DNA of 64,000 bases from Wyeomyia smithii (taxonomy: Eukaryota; Arthropoda; Insecta; Diptera; Culicidae), in the NCBI RefSeq assembly GCF_029784165.1, contig NC_073696.1, forward strand, positions 24,187,530 to 24,251,529, written 5' to 3'. The notes under the pieces were generated by a model. It ran no database searches. It saw only the letters and a list, made by a program, of their open reading frames with translations, and was not told where the DNA came from. Positions 11,228 through 21,205 of the stretch are shown piece by piece (position 1 is the stretch's first letter; each line of letters begins with the position of its first letter). Both the position numbers and the translations under genes were made by a program.

Positions 11228-13881
11228 TTAAAAAAGAGAGCTTATCGTAGCAATTGAGGAATGCAACGATTTTTGTCGAAAATTGTTAATAATTTCATTT
11301 GACATAGCTTCTAATGGTTCAACACCAGTAAGTCTATGTAATTCGAATGTACCATACCAAGGAGGACGCTTCAAAATCATTTTCAGAATTTTATTCTGAA
11401 TCCTTTGGAGCGTTTTCTTCCTTGTTGAACAGCAACTTGACCAGATCGGTACAGCATAAAGCATTGCTGGTCTAAAAATTTGTTTGTAAATCAAAAGTTT
11501 GTTCTTTAAACAAAGTTTAGAATTCCTATTAATGAGAGGATATAAACATCTCGTATATTTGATGCACTTGGCTTGTATACTCTCAATGTGCTCTTTGAAA
11601 ATAAGTTTTTTATCATAAATTAGTCCCAAGTACTTAACCTTGTCGGACCAACTTAAAATAACCCCATTCATCTTGACAACGTAATTATTGTTTGGCTTGA
11701 GGAAAGAAGCCCTAGTCTTATGAGGAAAAATTATCATTTGAGTTTTAGAAGCATTGGGAGAGATTTTCCACTTTTGCAAGTAGAAAGAAAAAATATCTAA
11801 ACTTTTCTGCAATCGACTGCATATGACATGAACGCTTTTTCCTTTTACGGAAATGCTTGTGTCGTCGCAGAACAATGACTTTGTGCATCCTGGAGGCAAA
11901 TCAGGAAGATCTGAAGTGAATATGTTGTACAGGACTGGACCCAAGACTGAACCTTGAGGTACACCCGCTTTGACAGGAAATCTATCAGATTTTGAATTCT
12001 GATAGACAACCTGCAGAGTTCGATCAGTAAGATAATTTTTTAAAATTTTGATTAGGAAAATTGGAAAATTAAAAGTTTGCAATTTCGCAATCAAACCTTT
12101 ATGCCAAACACTGTCGAATGCTTTTTCTATATCTAAAAGAGCAGCTCCAGTGGAATAACCTTCAGATTTGTTAGCTCGTATCATATTAGTAACTCTGAGC
12201 AATTGATGAGTTGTGGAATGCCCATGGCGAAATCCAAACTGTTCATTTGCAAAAATTGAATTTTCGTTGATGTGTGACATCATTCTGTTAAGAATAATTC
12301 TCTCAAACAGTTTACTTATTGAAGAAAGCAAACTGATTGGTCGATAACTTGAAACTTCAGCTGGGTTCTCATCCGGTTTTAAAATTGGAGTAATTTTTGC
12401 ATTTTTCCATATTTGGGAAAATATGCAATTTTGAAGCAGCAATTGAAAATTTTTACTAAAAACTCCATTGTACTGTCAGGGAGATGTTTGATTAGTATAT
12501 TAAAGATTCCATTGTCACCAGGTGCTTTCATATATTTGAAATTTTTAATAATTGATTTAATCTCATTCAAGTTAGTTTCAATTATTTCTGCAGGTAAAAA
12601 ATTCTGGGAAGAAATTAAATCAAATTGACGTGTGACTTCATTTTCAATTGGACTCACAAAATTCAAATTTGAGTTATGAACACTCTCAAACTGCTGAGCA
12701 AGTCTTTGAGCCTTTTGTTCATTGGATACAAGAAAACGTTCATCATCTTTTAAAACTGGAATAGGCTTTGAAGGTTTCTTAAGAATCTTCGACAGCTTCC
12801 AAAATGGTTTTGAATATGGTTTCAATTTTTCAACTTTAGTCTCAAAATTTTGATTTCTCAGAAGAGTAAATCTATGTTTAATCTCTTTCTGTAAATCTTT
12901 ATAAATAGTTTTAAAAACAGGGTCACGAGAACGTTGATATTGACGTCTGCGGACATTTTTCAAACGAATTAGAAGTTGAAGATTTTCGTCAATTATTGGT
13001 GAATCAAATTTCACTTGAGCCTTTGGAACAGAATAATTCCTGGCATCAACAATTGCACATTTTAATGCTTCCAAAGCGGAATCAATATTCACTTCGTTTT
13101 GCAAATCAAGCTCATTATTGAAATTTCTCTCAATATAATTTTTGTATCTTTCCCAATTAGCTTTGTTATAATTAAAAACAGAGCTCATAGGGTTGAAAAC
13201 TGATTCATGTGATAAAGAAAAAGTTATTGGAAGATGGTCAGAATCAAAGTCAGCATGTGCGATCAAATCACTACATACCTGACTTTGATCTGTTAGCACC
13301 AAATCAATAGTTGAAGGGTTTCTTACAGAAGAAAAACATGTAGGACTATTCGGAGACAAAATAGAATAGTATCCTGAAGAACAATCATAGAATAAAATTT
13401 TGCCATTGGAATTACTATGAGAATTATTCCATGAACGATGTTTAGCGTTAAAATCGCCGATTATGAAAAATTTCGAACGATTTCTGGTGAGTTTTTGTAA
13501 ATCACCTTTAAAATAATTTTTGAGCTCGCGTGTGCATTGAAATGGTAAATATGCTGCGGCAATGAATAAAATCCCAAGTTCAGTTTGAACTTCAATTCCC
13601 AAAATTTCAATAACTTTCGTCTCAAGATGGGGAAGAGCACGATGTTTGATTCGGCGATGAATAACAATTGCAACTCCACCGCCGGAACCCTGAATCCTAT
13701 CATATCTATGAACCACGTAATTGGGATCATTTTTTAATTTTATGTTAGGTTTCAAAAATGTTTCAGTAATAATTGCAATATGCACATTATTTACTGTTAA
13801 AAAATTAAAAAGCTCATTCTCATTGGCCTTCAATGAGCGAGCAATCCAATTTAATATTTTAATTGTTTTATTTAAAATCAT
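11228..13881 (-). pseudogene. Juan ORF2: APE endonuclease + reverse transcriptase, frameshifted
   Basis: The N-terminal part is an APE-type endonuclease that would nick target DNA. TETFLKP, IGDFNAKHRSW and DSDHLP are present, but the first catalytic motif reads NWIARS where NWNARS is expected, so the active-site Asn is lost. Next comes reverse transcriptase, with the first Asp in LLDIEKAFDSVWH, then GVPQGSVLGP and FCDDTS as the catalytic box; Cys at the second position is normal for Juan. A single frameshift between about 12380 and 12440 separates endonuclease from RT. The TAA stop at 11228-11230 lies directly at the start of the poly(A) tract, leaving essentially no 3' UTR. Total coding length is about 880 codons. 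Confidence 0.88.
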
Positions 13882-15153
13882 TGCTAAATTTTAAATTAGA
13901 AACAATTTTAATAGTAAAATTTGTGCCTATTTGAATGGCTTCAAACATTGATTTTGCCTGCAACATGGCGTTCATAAGATCGAACATTGCCTGTTGCAAA
14001 AAAGAAAGTTTACCTGCCGTAATAGGCCCCAGGCATTTGACATTAGAAAAAATATTTTCGGTAGCAATATTAGCTGGGGTAATAGGTGTACAATTATTTT
14101 CTAGCGTGTTTTGCTAACCCATATTAGCGGTCATTTTCGAAATACCAACCTTAGGCGGTAGAATGTTCGAACTACCTGTAGCCTTGCATATGTTAGGCGG
14201 GTATGCAAAGGAGTAGGTAAACTATGCGTCACTGGTACGCTTGGAGAATTTTGTTTACCTTGGCTTGCCTTAACAATTGCTAAACGGACTGGGCATTGAT
14301 AAAAATTTGACATATGGTTGCCGTTACAATTCGCACAGCGAAAATTTTTACTCTCTTTCACAGGACATGTGTCCTTTTTGTGAGAAGAGTCTCCACAATT
14401 AAGACATTTTTGGTCCATGTTACAGAATTCGGAACCATGGCCATAACGTTGGCAAGTACGGCATTGGGTGATATGCTTTTCACCTCCACCATACTTCCTA
14501 TAAATTTCCCACTTTACACGCACATTATACAAAGCATGTGCATTTTCAAAAAATTTTAAGTTGTTAACCTCATTGCGGTTAAAATGAATTAAATAATTAA
14601 CAAGGGAAATTCCAGTTCTCTGACTGTTTTCGCCTCGTGATTTTTATTTCATTAGAATTACTTGGGTAGGGGCTATGCCAAGTAATTCTGTTAAAGTAAG
14701 TTTGATCTCATCAACGGTTTGATCGTTGGTGAGACCTTTCAAGACAACCTTGAACGGCTTGGCGTTCTTGGTGTCGTATGTAAAAAAATTGTACATCTTG
14801 TCAGTTAAATACTGAACAAGACGATCACGACCCTTTACTGAGTCGGCTAATAAGCGGCATTCACCTCTACGGCCAATCTGATAGGTAACTTTAACGTCAG
14901 AAACAAACGTTGAAAGTTCCTTTTTGAATATATTAAATTCAGAAGAAATAGTTACCACAATAGGTGGAACTTTCTCCTTTTTTAAAGATTTTATATTTTG
15001 TATAGTTTCATTATTAATAACTTCCATTTCACCAGCTTCTTGCTCAGGCAAAATATCAAAAGGATTGTCACTACAGACACTCGATGTGTCAGAAAGAAAT
15101 GCCTCTCTTTTCCTCCTCGCAGCGATGCGAGGCTTCTTTTTCCGTCCAGCCAT
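13868..15153 (-). pseudogene. Juan ORF1: gag-like nucleic-acid-binding protein, three lesions
   Basis: The ATG at 15153 opens a Lys/Arg-rich N-terminus (MAGRKKKPRIAARRKR), followed by a globular region and three zinc knuckles (CRTCQRYGHGSEFC, CLNCGDSSHKKDTC, CANCNGNHMSNFYQC). The protein would coat LINE RNA. Lesions: an in-frame TAA at 14644-14646, after which the same frame continues through the knuckles; a frameshift near 14165-14180; and a TAG near 14115. The restored frame ends with a TAA at 13868-13870, overlapping the ORF2 start. Confidence 0.82.
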
Positions 15154-15308
15154 TTCAGGTGATACGAAAAAAGTTAAATTCAAAAGTAGGTAGTCTTGAG
15201 AAAGACTGATGGGAAATAACTTTCAGGTAGTCTTTAAAAGACACACTGACAAAACGCAAACTTTGAAGCTATAGGCAGTCAAAGACCAGTCCACAAGCAA
15301 CCGAAAAA

Positions 15309-15342
15309 ACGTCTGATCTGTAGGACAGTTCAAGACGCACTG
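15309..15342 (-). promoter_or_regulatory. Juan internal promoter: Inr + DPE
   Basis: On the minus strand TTCAGTG spans the insertion junction, with A+1 at 15341. AGACGT occupies 15314-15309, which is +28 to +33 from that A, the spacing required for a downstream promoter element. Jockey-type LINEs are known to carry such downstream promoters. The match supports the inferred 5' end as complete. Confidence 0.65.
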
Positions 15343-15355
15343 AAGTGATTTGTTT
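15343..15355. repeat. Juan target-site duplication, 5' copy
   Basis: AAGTGATTTGTTT matches 11205-11217. The sequence that follows (GATTTAAATG) is the uninterrupted continuation of the host repeat. Confidence 0.8.
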
Positions 15356-15504
15356 GATTTAAATGTAGCCACAGGCGCAACCCGCTGCAATCCACTGTTA
15401 CCGCTGAGTGCTGATATCTGCTGCTACTGCTGTCAACGTTGTGGACGGTCCAGCCAGCTCACCTTCCGACTAATGAATGTAGCTGGTACAAACACTCTTT
15501 TATA
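15356..15504 (-). promoter_or_regulatory. TATA/Inr promoter and leader of gene-like repeat copy 1
   Basis: On the minus strand TATAAAAG starts at 15504, and a TCATTAG initiator-like sequence lies 30 nt downstream. The leader shares words with copy 2 at 15.71-16.16 kb, including CAGCGGGTTGCGCC versus CAGTGGGTTGCGCC. Juan has inserted at 15343, between this leader and the rest of the unit at 11204-10920. Confidence 0.5.
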
Positions 15505-15705
15505 GCAGAAGGTTGCTACGAAATAGGCCACGCCTTTCTGTTCAGTTTTACCATTTTCTAATGTTCTTTAGACGAATCATTCCACAATTCGTATTTGATT
15601 CTTGTATACAGCGAATGAACACCGATTGTGCTCTCACACACGCAACTTCACTTTATTCCTGTAAAGTCGAACTAATCACCTTTGTTGAGGCGTTCTAACA
15701 GAACA
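15505..15705. other. Spacer between two gene-like repeat copies
   Basis: Moderate complexity with no gene. Read on the minus strand it lies downstream of copy 2 and upstream of the copy 1 TATA box, so it probably holds promoter-proximal sequence. I see no motif I can name with confidence. Confidence 0.35.
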
Positions 15706-16160
15706 GAACAGTTTGTTGTTTAAAATCGGTTATGCTGATCGCAGCCTTTGTGCTGGCCCAATAGTGGGGGGGATTAGTTAAATAAATAAAGTAAATTTTT
15801 TGATAGCGACAGAATATGATTGTTAGGATCCAGCACAGAATGCTTATGCTTGTGTTATTGTCAAAAAAATTATTAACCTTCAATTACTTGTTTATTTGCC
15901 TTGAGAAAGGAATTGCTGTTCAAAATCTGTAAAAGCTGTTTTCGCATTCAGTAAATAAGACAGCCGCGACAGATTGTGTTTTCTTGCGGGAAGAAGGCCG
16001 AAGCCCTGAACTGGCATATCGACACGTTTGGTGCTACCTCGCTGCTGCTTAGATACGTGATGTGATTTGTTTACTGGCGCAACCCACTGCTGCTACTTCC
16101 GCAATTCGCTACGGATAACTATTCTGTCGACCTTTTTAGAGAAAGGCAGCAAGCGACCAA
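15706..16160 (-). repeat. Gene-like repeat copy 2 (minus strand)
   Basis: This block shares ordered words with the interrupted copy: GGGTTGCGCC, AAACAAATCAC, TCAAGGCAAATAAA, GGTTAATAATTTTT, CTGTGCTGGAT and a C-rich CCCCCCACTATTGG. It has a degenerate TATA-like CTAAAAAGG upstream and an ATTGG (inverted CCAAT) near 16160. The encoded product is not recognisable. The arrangement of promoter, short frame and poly(A) signal suggests decayed copies of a small intronless gene or a short transcribed repeat. Confidence 0.5.
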
Positions 16161-16559
16161 TCAGAGGACATAATTTTTGTTTCAACAAGGCTTTACAATT
16201 TTCAATAGTACAATAGTTCGCATAATCACTTTTCTACATTTAGGTGGATGCGTGTATAATTTTCCAATCAATTGCTGCAAGAATCAAGGAAATCGTTTAA
16301 AAACAAACCGATTTATAAGCATTTGAAAAGGGACATTTTTCGTCCCCTTTTTAATAGTTTTCCTATTCACATCCCTATGTGGTAGACTATAGAAAAACGT
16401 AGTTCTACGTCAAAAAACAATTACCGAATCCCTGTTACTAAGTTCATTAAGCAGACAGTATATGAAGTAGAGAGAACGGAAACTAAACGAACTGGAAATA
16501 TGATACAGATTTGGAAAAATATACCACATCCCGACGGGACTGTTACCCCTGTTACTAAA

Positions 16560-16740
16560 TTGCACAATTATATTCCATGTTTACTTACTTTCCAAGTGAA
16601 ACATCCCTCAGGATTTCACCTGCGTTACAATGTTACGCCAACGCACTTAGTACATGGTAGTTAATCTCCAGTTTCTTGAGCGTCCTACACATCCAAGATC
16701 TTGTTCCACTTGGTCAAACGTTCTACTTGTACGCTGCAAC
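16560..16740 (-). repeat. Fragment of a non-LTR retrotransposon (probable)
   Basis: The wording of this stretch on the plus strand (TTCTTGAGCGTCCTACACAT, CCAAGATCTTGTTCCACTTG) resembles, from memory, part of a common mosquito LINE read in reverse. No ORF survives. Low confidence without a repeat-library search. Confidence 0.35.
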
Positions 16741-16765
16741 CCAAGTAACACACAAAACATGTTGG

Positions 16766-17016
16766 AAAAGAATTCTCGCTGAACATGTGAAAAGGGCCCA
16801 AGTGCCATATGTAAACAAGCCACAATTTCACGTTTTTCAATGAATACAAGCTTAATCTACTCGTACAAATAAGATTGTTTGATTAAGAGTAAACTCTTTT
16901 ATCAATAAATCTTATTGGTAAGAGCAGATTTCGCTTGTATTGATCAAAAAAAGAGAAAATTTGGCTTGTTTACATATGGCACATGGGCCGTTATCACAAG
17001 TTTGGCGAGAATTTAC
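16766..17016. mobile_element. Imperfect palindromic MITE
   Basis: Inverted arms of about 110 bp meet around 16890. The strongest matches are GTGCCATATGTAAACAAGCC against its reverse complement near 16963-16983, and AATTCTCGC against GCGAGAATT at the ends. No ORF is present. The flanking CAACCCAAGTAACAC resembles the end of another mosquito MITE family, so the full element may be longer on both sides. Confidence 0.6.
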
Positions 17017-17019
17017 AAT

Positions 17020-18080
17020 GACAGTAGTCATACTCTTCTATAAGCGCAATTGCAACTTGTGTTGTTATATTCTTGTTCTCGAGATGTCTTTAATAGCATA
17101 ATTGTGTCTCATAGATTATTGAATATAAACTGCCGCTGCTTGTCCGTAACTTGTGTTTAAGATGTTATCAAAACTGCACAGAAAACAACTTAAAATACAT
17201 CATTTGCGAGAAGTTGTTTTTCACTTGTAATTCAACCACATTTCGAAAACAAGCTCGTTTTTTCCTGGTTTTGAAGATGTTTTTCAATAGCGTGGGTTAA
17301 ACGAACAATAGCTATTACATGAATGACACTTGTTTTCAAGTTGTTTCCCAGATGTTTGCAATATTAGAAGAACTGTGTATAAAATGCCCAGCCGGGACAT
17401 CCGCGCCTGTTCAATATTACACGCTTAATAATAATACTACGTACCTACAAAGTGCTTTTCTTATGATGTATCTTAGTATGCAGCAGCCAACGCAAAATTA
17501 TTTGATCATATTATTATTAAAATATTTGAACGACTTCAATAAAACTGTTCGAGGTGGGTAAAAATGTGTCATGAAAAGATGAACAAAACGCTCGAAGTGC
17601 AACCAATATCACTTCCTTTTTTGTTACCGTATATCTAACAATGTTTTCTAGTTTTGTTGTATTTAATTTTTTTTATTTTTTTATTGTTCCTAATATTAAC
17701 TTAGCGCCGTTTTACAATATTATTATTTTGATGTTTTATGCTTCCGGCAACGATGTTTTAATTAGTTAGCAATTACATCTTGAAAATAACCCGTTCTAAA
17801 CGTTTTATTACCGTACTGGTACTCGAGATGTATTCTGCAGCTCCAGTCTAACAAGTTGGCTTGCTATCATGAAGTTATACCTCATATAGCATCAGTACTT
17901 GTTATAGTAGCCTTCAATTTTTGCGCTTTTCCACAGGGTCAGTGTAAACCTACGCAGTAATAGAGAAACGATATTGGGGTTTAAGTTGCAAGAAAGAGAT
18001 ACCAGATAGCCCCAGGTGGGCTATGGAAAAAAAAATCGCTATAGGCGAAACAAGGGTGATGAATAACTCTAGAGGGAATA
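17020..18080. other. AT-rich DNA, no gene seen
   Basis: The longest frame has no recognisable motif. Poly-T-rich tracts lie at 17650-17690. I see no tandem or inverted repeat worth naming. Confidence 0.4.
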
Positions 18081-18084
18081 AACA

Positions 18085-18310
18085 AAAGTACAGCCTTCCA
18101 GCTGGTCTTGAGGTACGATGCTGGCCTAACAAGCCAGTCGTCGTAGGTTCGAGTACCGACTCAGGAGAGACTGTTAGTCAGTAGGATCGTAGCGCTAGCC
18201 CAGCAATTGTCCTGAACACTAGAATAATTGGCTACGAAGTCTGTGTGAATAAAACAAAAGGTCGAGTTCCGAATCGGAATGTAGCACCAAGGCTTTACTT
18301 TATTTTCCCC
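18085..18310 (+). mobile_element. tRNA-like SINE fragment (probable)
   Basis: GTAGGTTCGAGTACCGAC near 18141 resembles a pol III B box (GGTTCGANTCC) with one or two changes. About 25 nt upstream, CTGGCCTAACAAGCCAG forms a stem like a tRNA anticodon arm. The following GAGAGACTGTTAGT and AGCACCAAGGCTTT words are, from memory, common in culicine repeats. The piece abuts the start of the LINE RT relic. Confidence 0.5.
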
Positions 18311-20611
18311 TCGGCAGAAAGTATTTCCAACGACGTGAAAGAAATCGATAATGTTTCCAGTATACAAAAAAGAAGACAAACGAAACATTGAAAACCATCG
18401 CGAAGTCACGTCACGTTGTGCTTGTTCGAAGATGTTCGAAATCTTCGTCTATGAAGCGCTATTTGCTTGTAGCTCCCAATACATTTCCGTGGATCAGCGT
18501 GACTTCTTTTCCGAAAAATCTGTACCAACAACACTAGACACTGTCTACACAGACCAAAAAAATGTTTTCGATCGAGTTGACTACGGAAAACTAATGAGTA
18601 GGATCGAGAAACTTGGGATTTCTGGTGATCTTATAAAATGGATGAAATCATACCTGACTGATCAACATCTCTACGTGAAAATTGATTCGGAGAAGTCGTA
18701 ATATTTCACCAATCTCTCCGGCGCACAGTGTGTCCAAATCGAGAAACGGACGGCAAAACTATTTGTTCAAGTCCTATCTTATCCATATATTCTATAAAGT
18801 TGCTTCGTTAACTGTTGTCCATCATATGCTTTATTGGAATCAGTTACAAATTTCGCCGTATAGAGGGCGCCATACCTAACTTTTGAACGTGACTTGCTAG
18901 ACGAACAGTTTCTTCTGCAAAGTTGTGTAAAATTTTATTACAAAACTGTTTACTAGATACCTTAAACCTCTAGAAGTTAATATTTCAGAGCTACAAGACG
19001 TTTTCTAAAAAGGCTTTTTAAAAGTAGATTTTCATCCATATGTTCAACTCTAAGGCCTAAAACATGACTGTATAAAATTGAGTTGAACCTCGAGGAATTG
19101 AGATTTTAGAGATACAACACCTTTTACAAAAAAAATCATTTAAAAACAAACCTTAATATTTAGAGGTTCAAGGTATTCAGCAAACAAGTTTGTAATGAAA
19201 TTCTGCACAACTTTTCAGAAAAAACTATTCGTCTAGCAAGTCACGTTCAAAAGTTAGGTGTGGCGCCCTCGATATGGTGAAAATTGAAGCGGGTTGCATT
19301 GAAGCATATATAGGTCAATAGTAAAAGATACAACCTTCTTGAAGATACTGATGACATTGGACTTCGAAATTTCCTATTTCCTTCCGTTTCTAGATTTATC
19401 CCCATTGTGGTGTCTGTTCGTTGGGCATGGAAACGGAAACGTAGTGTACGCGTCGGTCTTTATGCTATAAAGAGCGCACAAATGTATGTAAAAATCGGTA
19501 ACTTCAAGTGGCCATATATTCAAAACTACAAATAACCCACTGTAGTTGTGTGTTTTTCTGTTAGTCAGAAAGGTACTCTATCGAATGGCTTCATAGAAGC
19601 TTGGATTCGTTTGCGCCTTTTCGAGTTTCAACTCAAATAAAAAAAAACCTTTAAAAACACTTTTTTCCAGTTTTTATTCATGAATACTGTATATAATAAC
19701 CTATATATCACTAGAAATCGTTCATCTTGATTTACCACTTCACTCTCATTTTTGTACAGTCATGTTTTAGGCCTTAGAGTTGAACATATGGATAAAAAAC
19801 TACTTTTAAAAAGCCTTTTTAGAAAACGTCTTGTAGCTCTGAAATCTCAATTTCTAGAGGTTTAAGGTATCCAGTAAACAGTTTTGTAATAAAACTCTAC
19901 ACAACTTTGCAGAAGAAACTATTCGTCTAGCAAGTCACGTTTAAAAGTTAGGTATGGCGCCATCTATACGGCGAAATTTGTAACTGATTCCAATAAAGCA
20001 TATGAAGGACAACAGTAAACGAAGCAACTTTCTAGAATATATGGATAAGATAGGACTTGAACAAATAGTTTTGCCGTCCGTTTCCCGATTTGGACACACT
20101 GTGCGGCGTCCCCCAAAGAAAGCAATTTAGGACCCCGTGCTTTTCACACTTTCCATGAAGTCTCCACTTTACTGCCATCTTGTGTCGCTTACTTTACACA
20201 GATGATGTGAAAATATTGACGGTAATGAAAACCTTATCCGACTGTCTGGAACTACAACGTTTGATCAACGAGCTCGAGGCATGGTGCACTAATAATCTAT
20301 TGTCACTAAGTCTTCAGAAGTGCTACGTAATTACATTTCACCGCAAGCTCAATCAAATCATGTTTGATTACACAGTAGTTAATCATTCATTACAACGAGT
20401 AGCTGATATCCGTGATCTTGGTGTAAATCTTGATTGCGCGCTCGCATTTCGTGCACACTTCAATGAAATCACCTCGAAGGCTAACCGTCAACTGAGATTT
20501 GTTTTTAAGATAGCTACTGGGTTCCTGAAACCTTGCTATCCGCGATCACTCTACTGTTCACTGGTGCACTCTATCCTACCCAGCTCATTGGTTGTGTCGC
20601 CGCTCTGGTAG
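18311..20611 (+). pseudogene. Jockey/CR1-group LINE reverse transcriptase relic, split by a DNA element
   Basis: Two plus-strand pieces of one RT. The first (18351-18701) has FPVYKKEDKR, ACSKMFEIF, a degenerate first-Asp motif (VYTDQKNVFDRVD) and SYLTDQHLYVK. The second (20180-20611) has the catalytic box as LLYTDDVKIL and RDLGVNLD, SKANRQL and LYCSLVHSIL from the thumb. Between them the LSGVPQG codons are cut by the element at 18724-20103. Frameshifts flank the cut. The endonuclease and ORF1 are missing, and the 3' end is lost at the junction with the minus-strand RTE fragment near 20600. The clade is uncertain. Confidence 0.75.
18724..20103. mobile_element. 1380-bp non-autonomous element with ~360-bp terminal inverted repeats
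   Basis: Ends are CACAGTGTGTCC and its reverse complement. The left arm (from 18724 to about 19090) matches the right arm (about 19740 to 20103) closely over CCTAACTTTTGAACGTGACT and onward. A third, more diverged copy of the right-arm sequence lies at about 19150-19410. The flanks carry CGGCG at 18719-18723 and 20104-20108. Removing the element and one CGGCG restores the LINE GVPQ codons, so this is the true insertion boundary. No transposase ORF is present. Confidence 0.82.
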
Positions 20612-21205
20612 TACTGTGCCCTGCGGCCACAAATCCTCCGTATCTTCTCTCCTTTCCGGCAAAGCTCTTGGAGTGCAACGATGTCGAAGTGGCATGGTTC
20701 TAGCTGAGCCAGCAAAATCCGGTCGCCACCCGGGGTGTTCAGCGATCTACAGCTCCATGTACCGAGCTTTCAATCGTCGTCCTTATTTCATCGCCTAGGT
20801 CGTTGCCGATTGTTCCGGTCCGTATTCTTTTCCTGATTGTTCTCAGTATCTTAATTTCGGCATGCTGCCTTACTAGGGCTGCGGATGCCTAGTCTCGCTG
20901 CCGTTTTGAGTGTAGCCGGCCGCTCCGGATCGGACGCTGTTTGAGCCGCCCCTAACATGGAGAACAGACGCTCAGGCAGGCTGCACTCCGAGGAGAACAG
21001 CTCCCTCTTCCCTGTCAGCATACGACCAAGTTCCCACCGGTTCACCGATCTTCCATTGGTGGCTCGTATCCCAGTCGTTACCACGTGGAGGTAGGGATAG
21101 AAGTTGCTGGGCATTCTGCTTTGGACCACACAAGGGTCTATTTTATGCCAACTAATACGGGTGTACTGCTGGTACGCACTGTCCAGCCATTTACCAACTC
21201 GTAGT
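20590..21205 (-). pseudogene. RTE-like LINE 5' fragment (leader and start of endonuclease)
   Basis: Read on the minus strand the downstream part encodes the start of an APE-type endonuclease: LGTWSCRSLN with the W-x-C-R-S motif near 20765, then FDIVALQEL with the catalytic Glu. Coding stops at about 20590, where it meets the plus-strand LINE. The upstream part (20860-21205) is homologous to 55.83-56.96 kb, sharing TTACTAGGGCTGCG, CCGCCCCTAACATGG and CAGCCATTTACCAACTC. This gives a second, uninterrupted reference copy of that leader. Confidence 0.7.

Larger units (their letters stand above)
11218..15342 (-). mobile_element. Juan-type Jockey-clade LINE, full-length but inactive
   Basis: A 4.1-kb non-LTR retrotransposon on the minus strand, with poly(A) at 11218-11230 and a 5' end at 15342. 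ORF1 (15153 to 13868) and ORF2 (13881 to 11228) overlap by 14 nt, as in related Jockey elements. It is bounded by a 12-13-bp target-site duplication. The 5' end carries a TCAGTG initiator and an AGACGT downstream promoter element at about +28 to +33, as expected for an internal Jockey-type promoter. Both ORFs are broken, so it is dead. The Juan assignment rests on characteristic RT and C-terminal residues (FCDDTSIS, then SIATI near the end) recalled from the mosquito family. Confidence 0.88.

Noticed and set aside
15200..15240. miRNA-like word TCAGTCTTTCTC on the minus strand
   Set aside because: It lies in the Juan leader and does not fold into a precursor hairpin with its flanks.
15940..16010. 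Weak resemblance of copy 2 of the gene-like repeat to a histone H3 C-terminal segment
   Set aside because: Only a few residues agree over a short frame; not enough to name a histone gene.
20851..21129. 92-codon minus-strand ORF
   Set aside because: It lies in the leader of the RTE-like LINE, before the endonuclease, and the second copy at 56.8 kb does not keep the frame.
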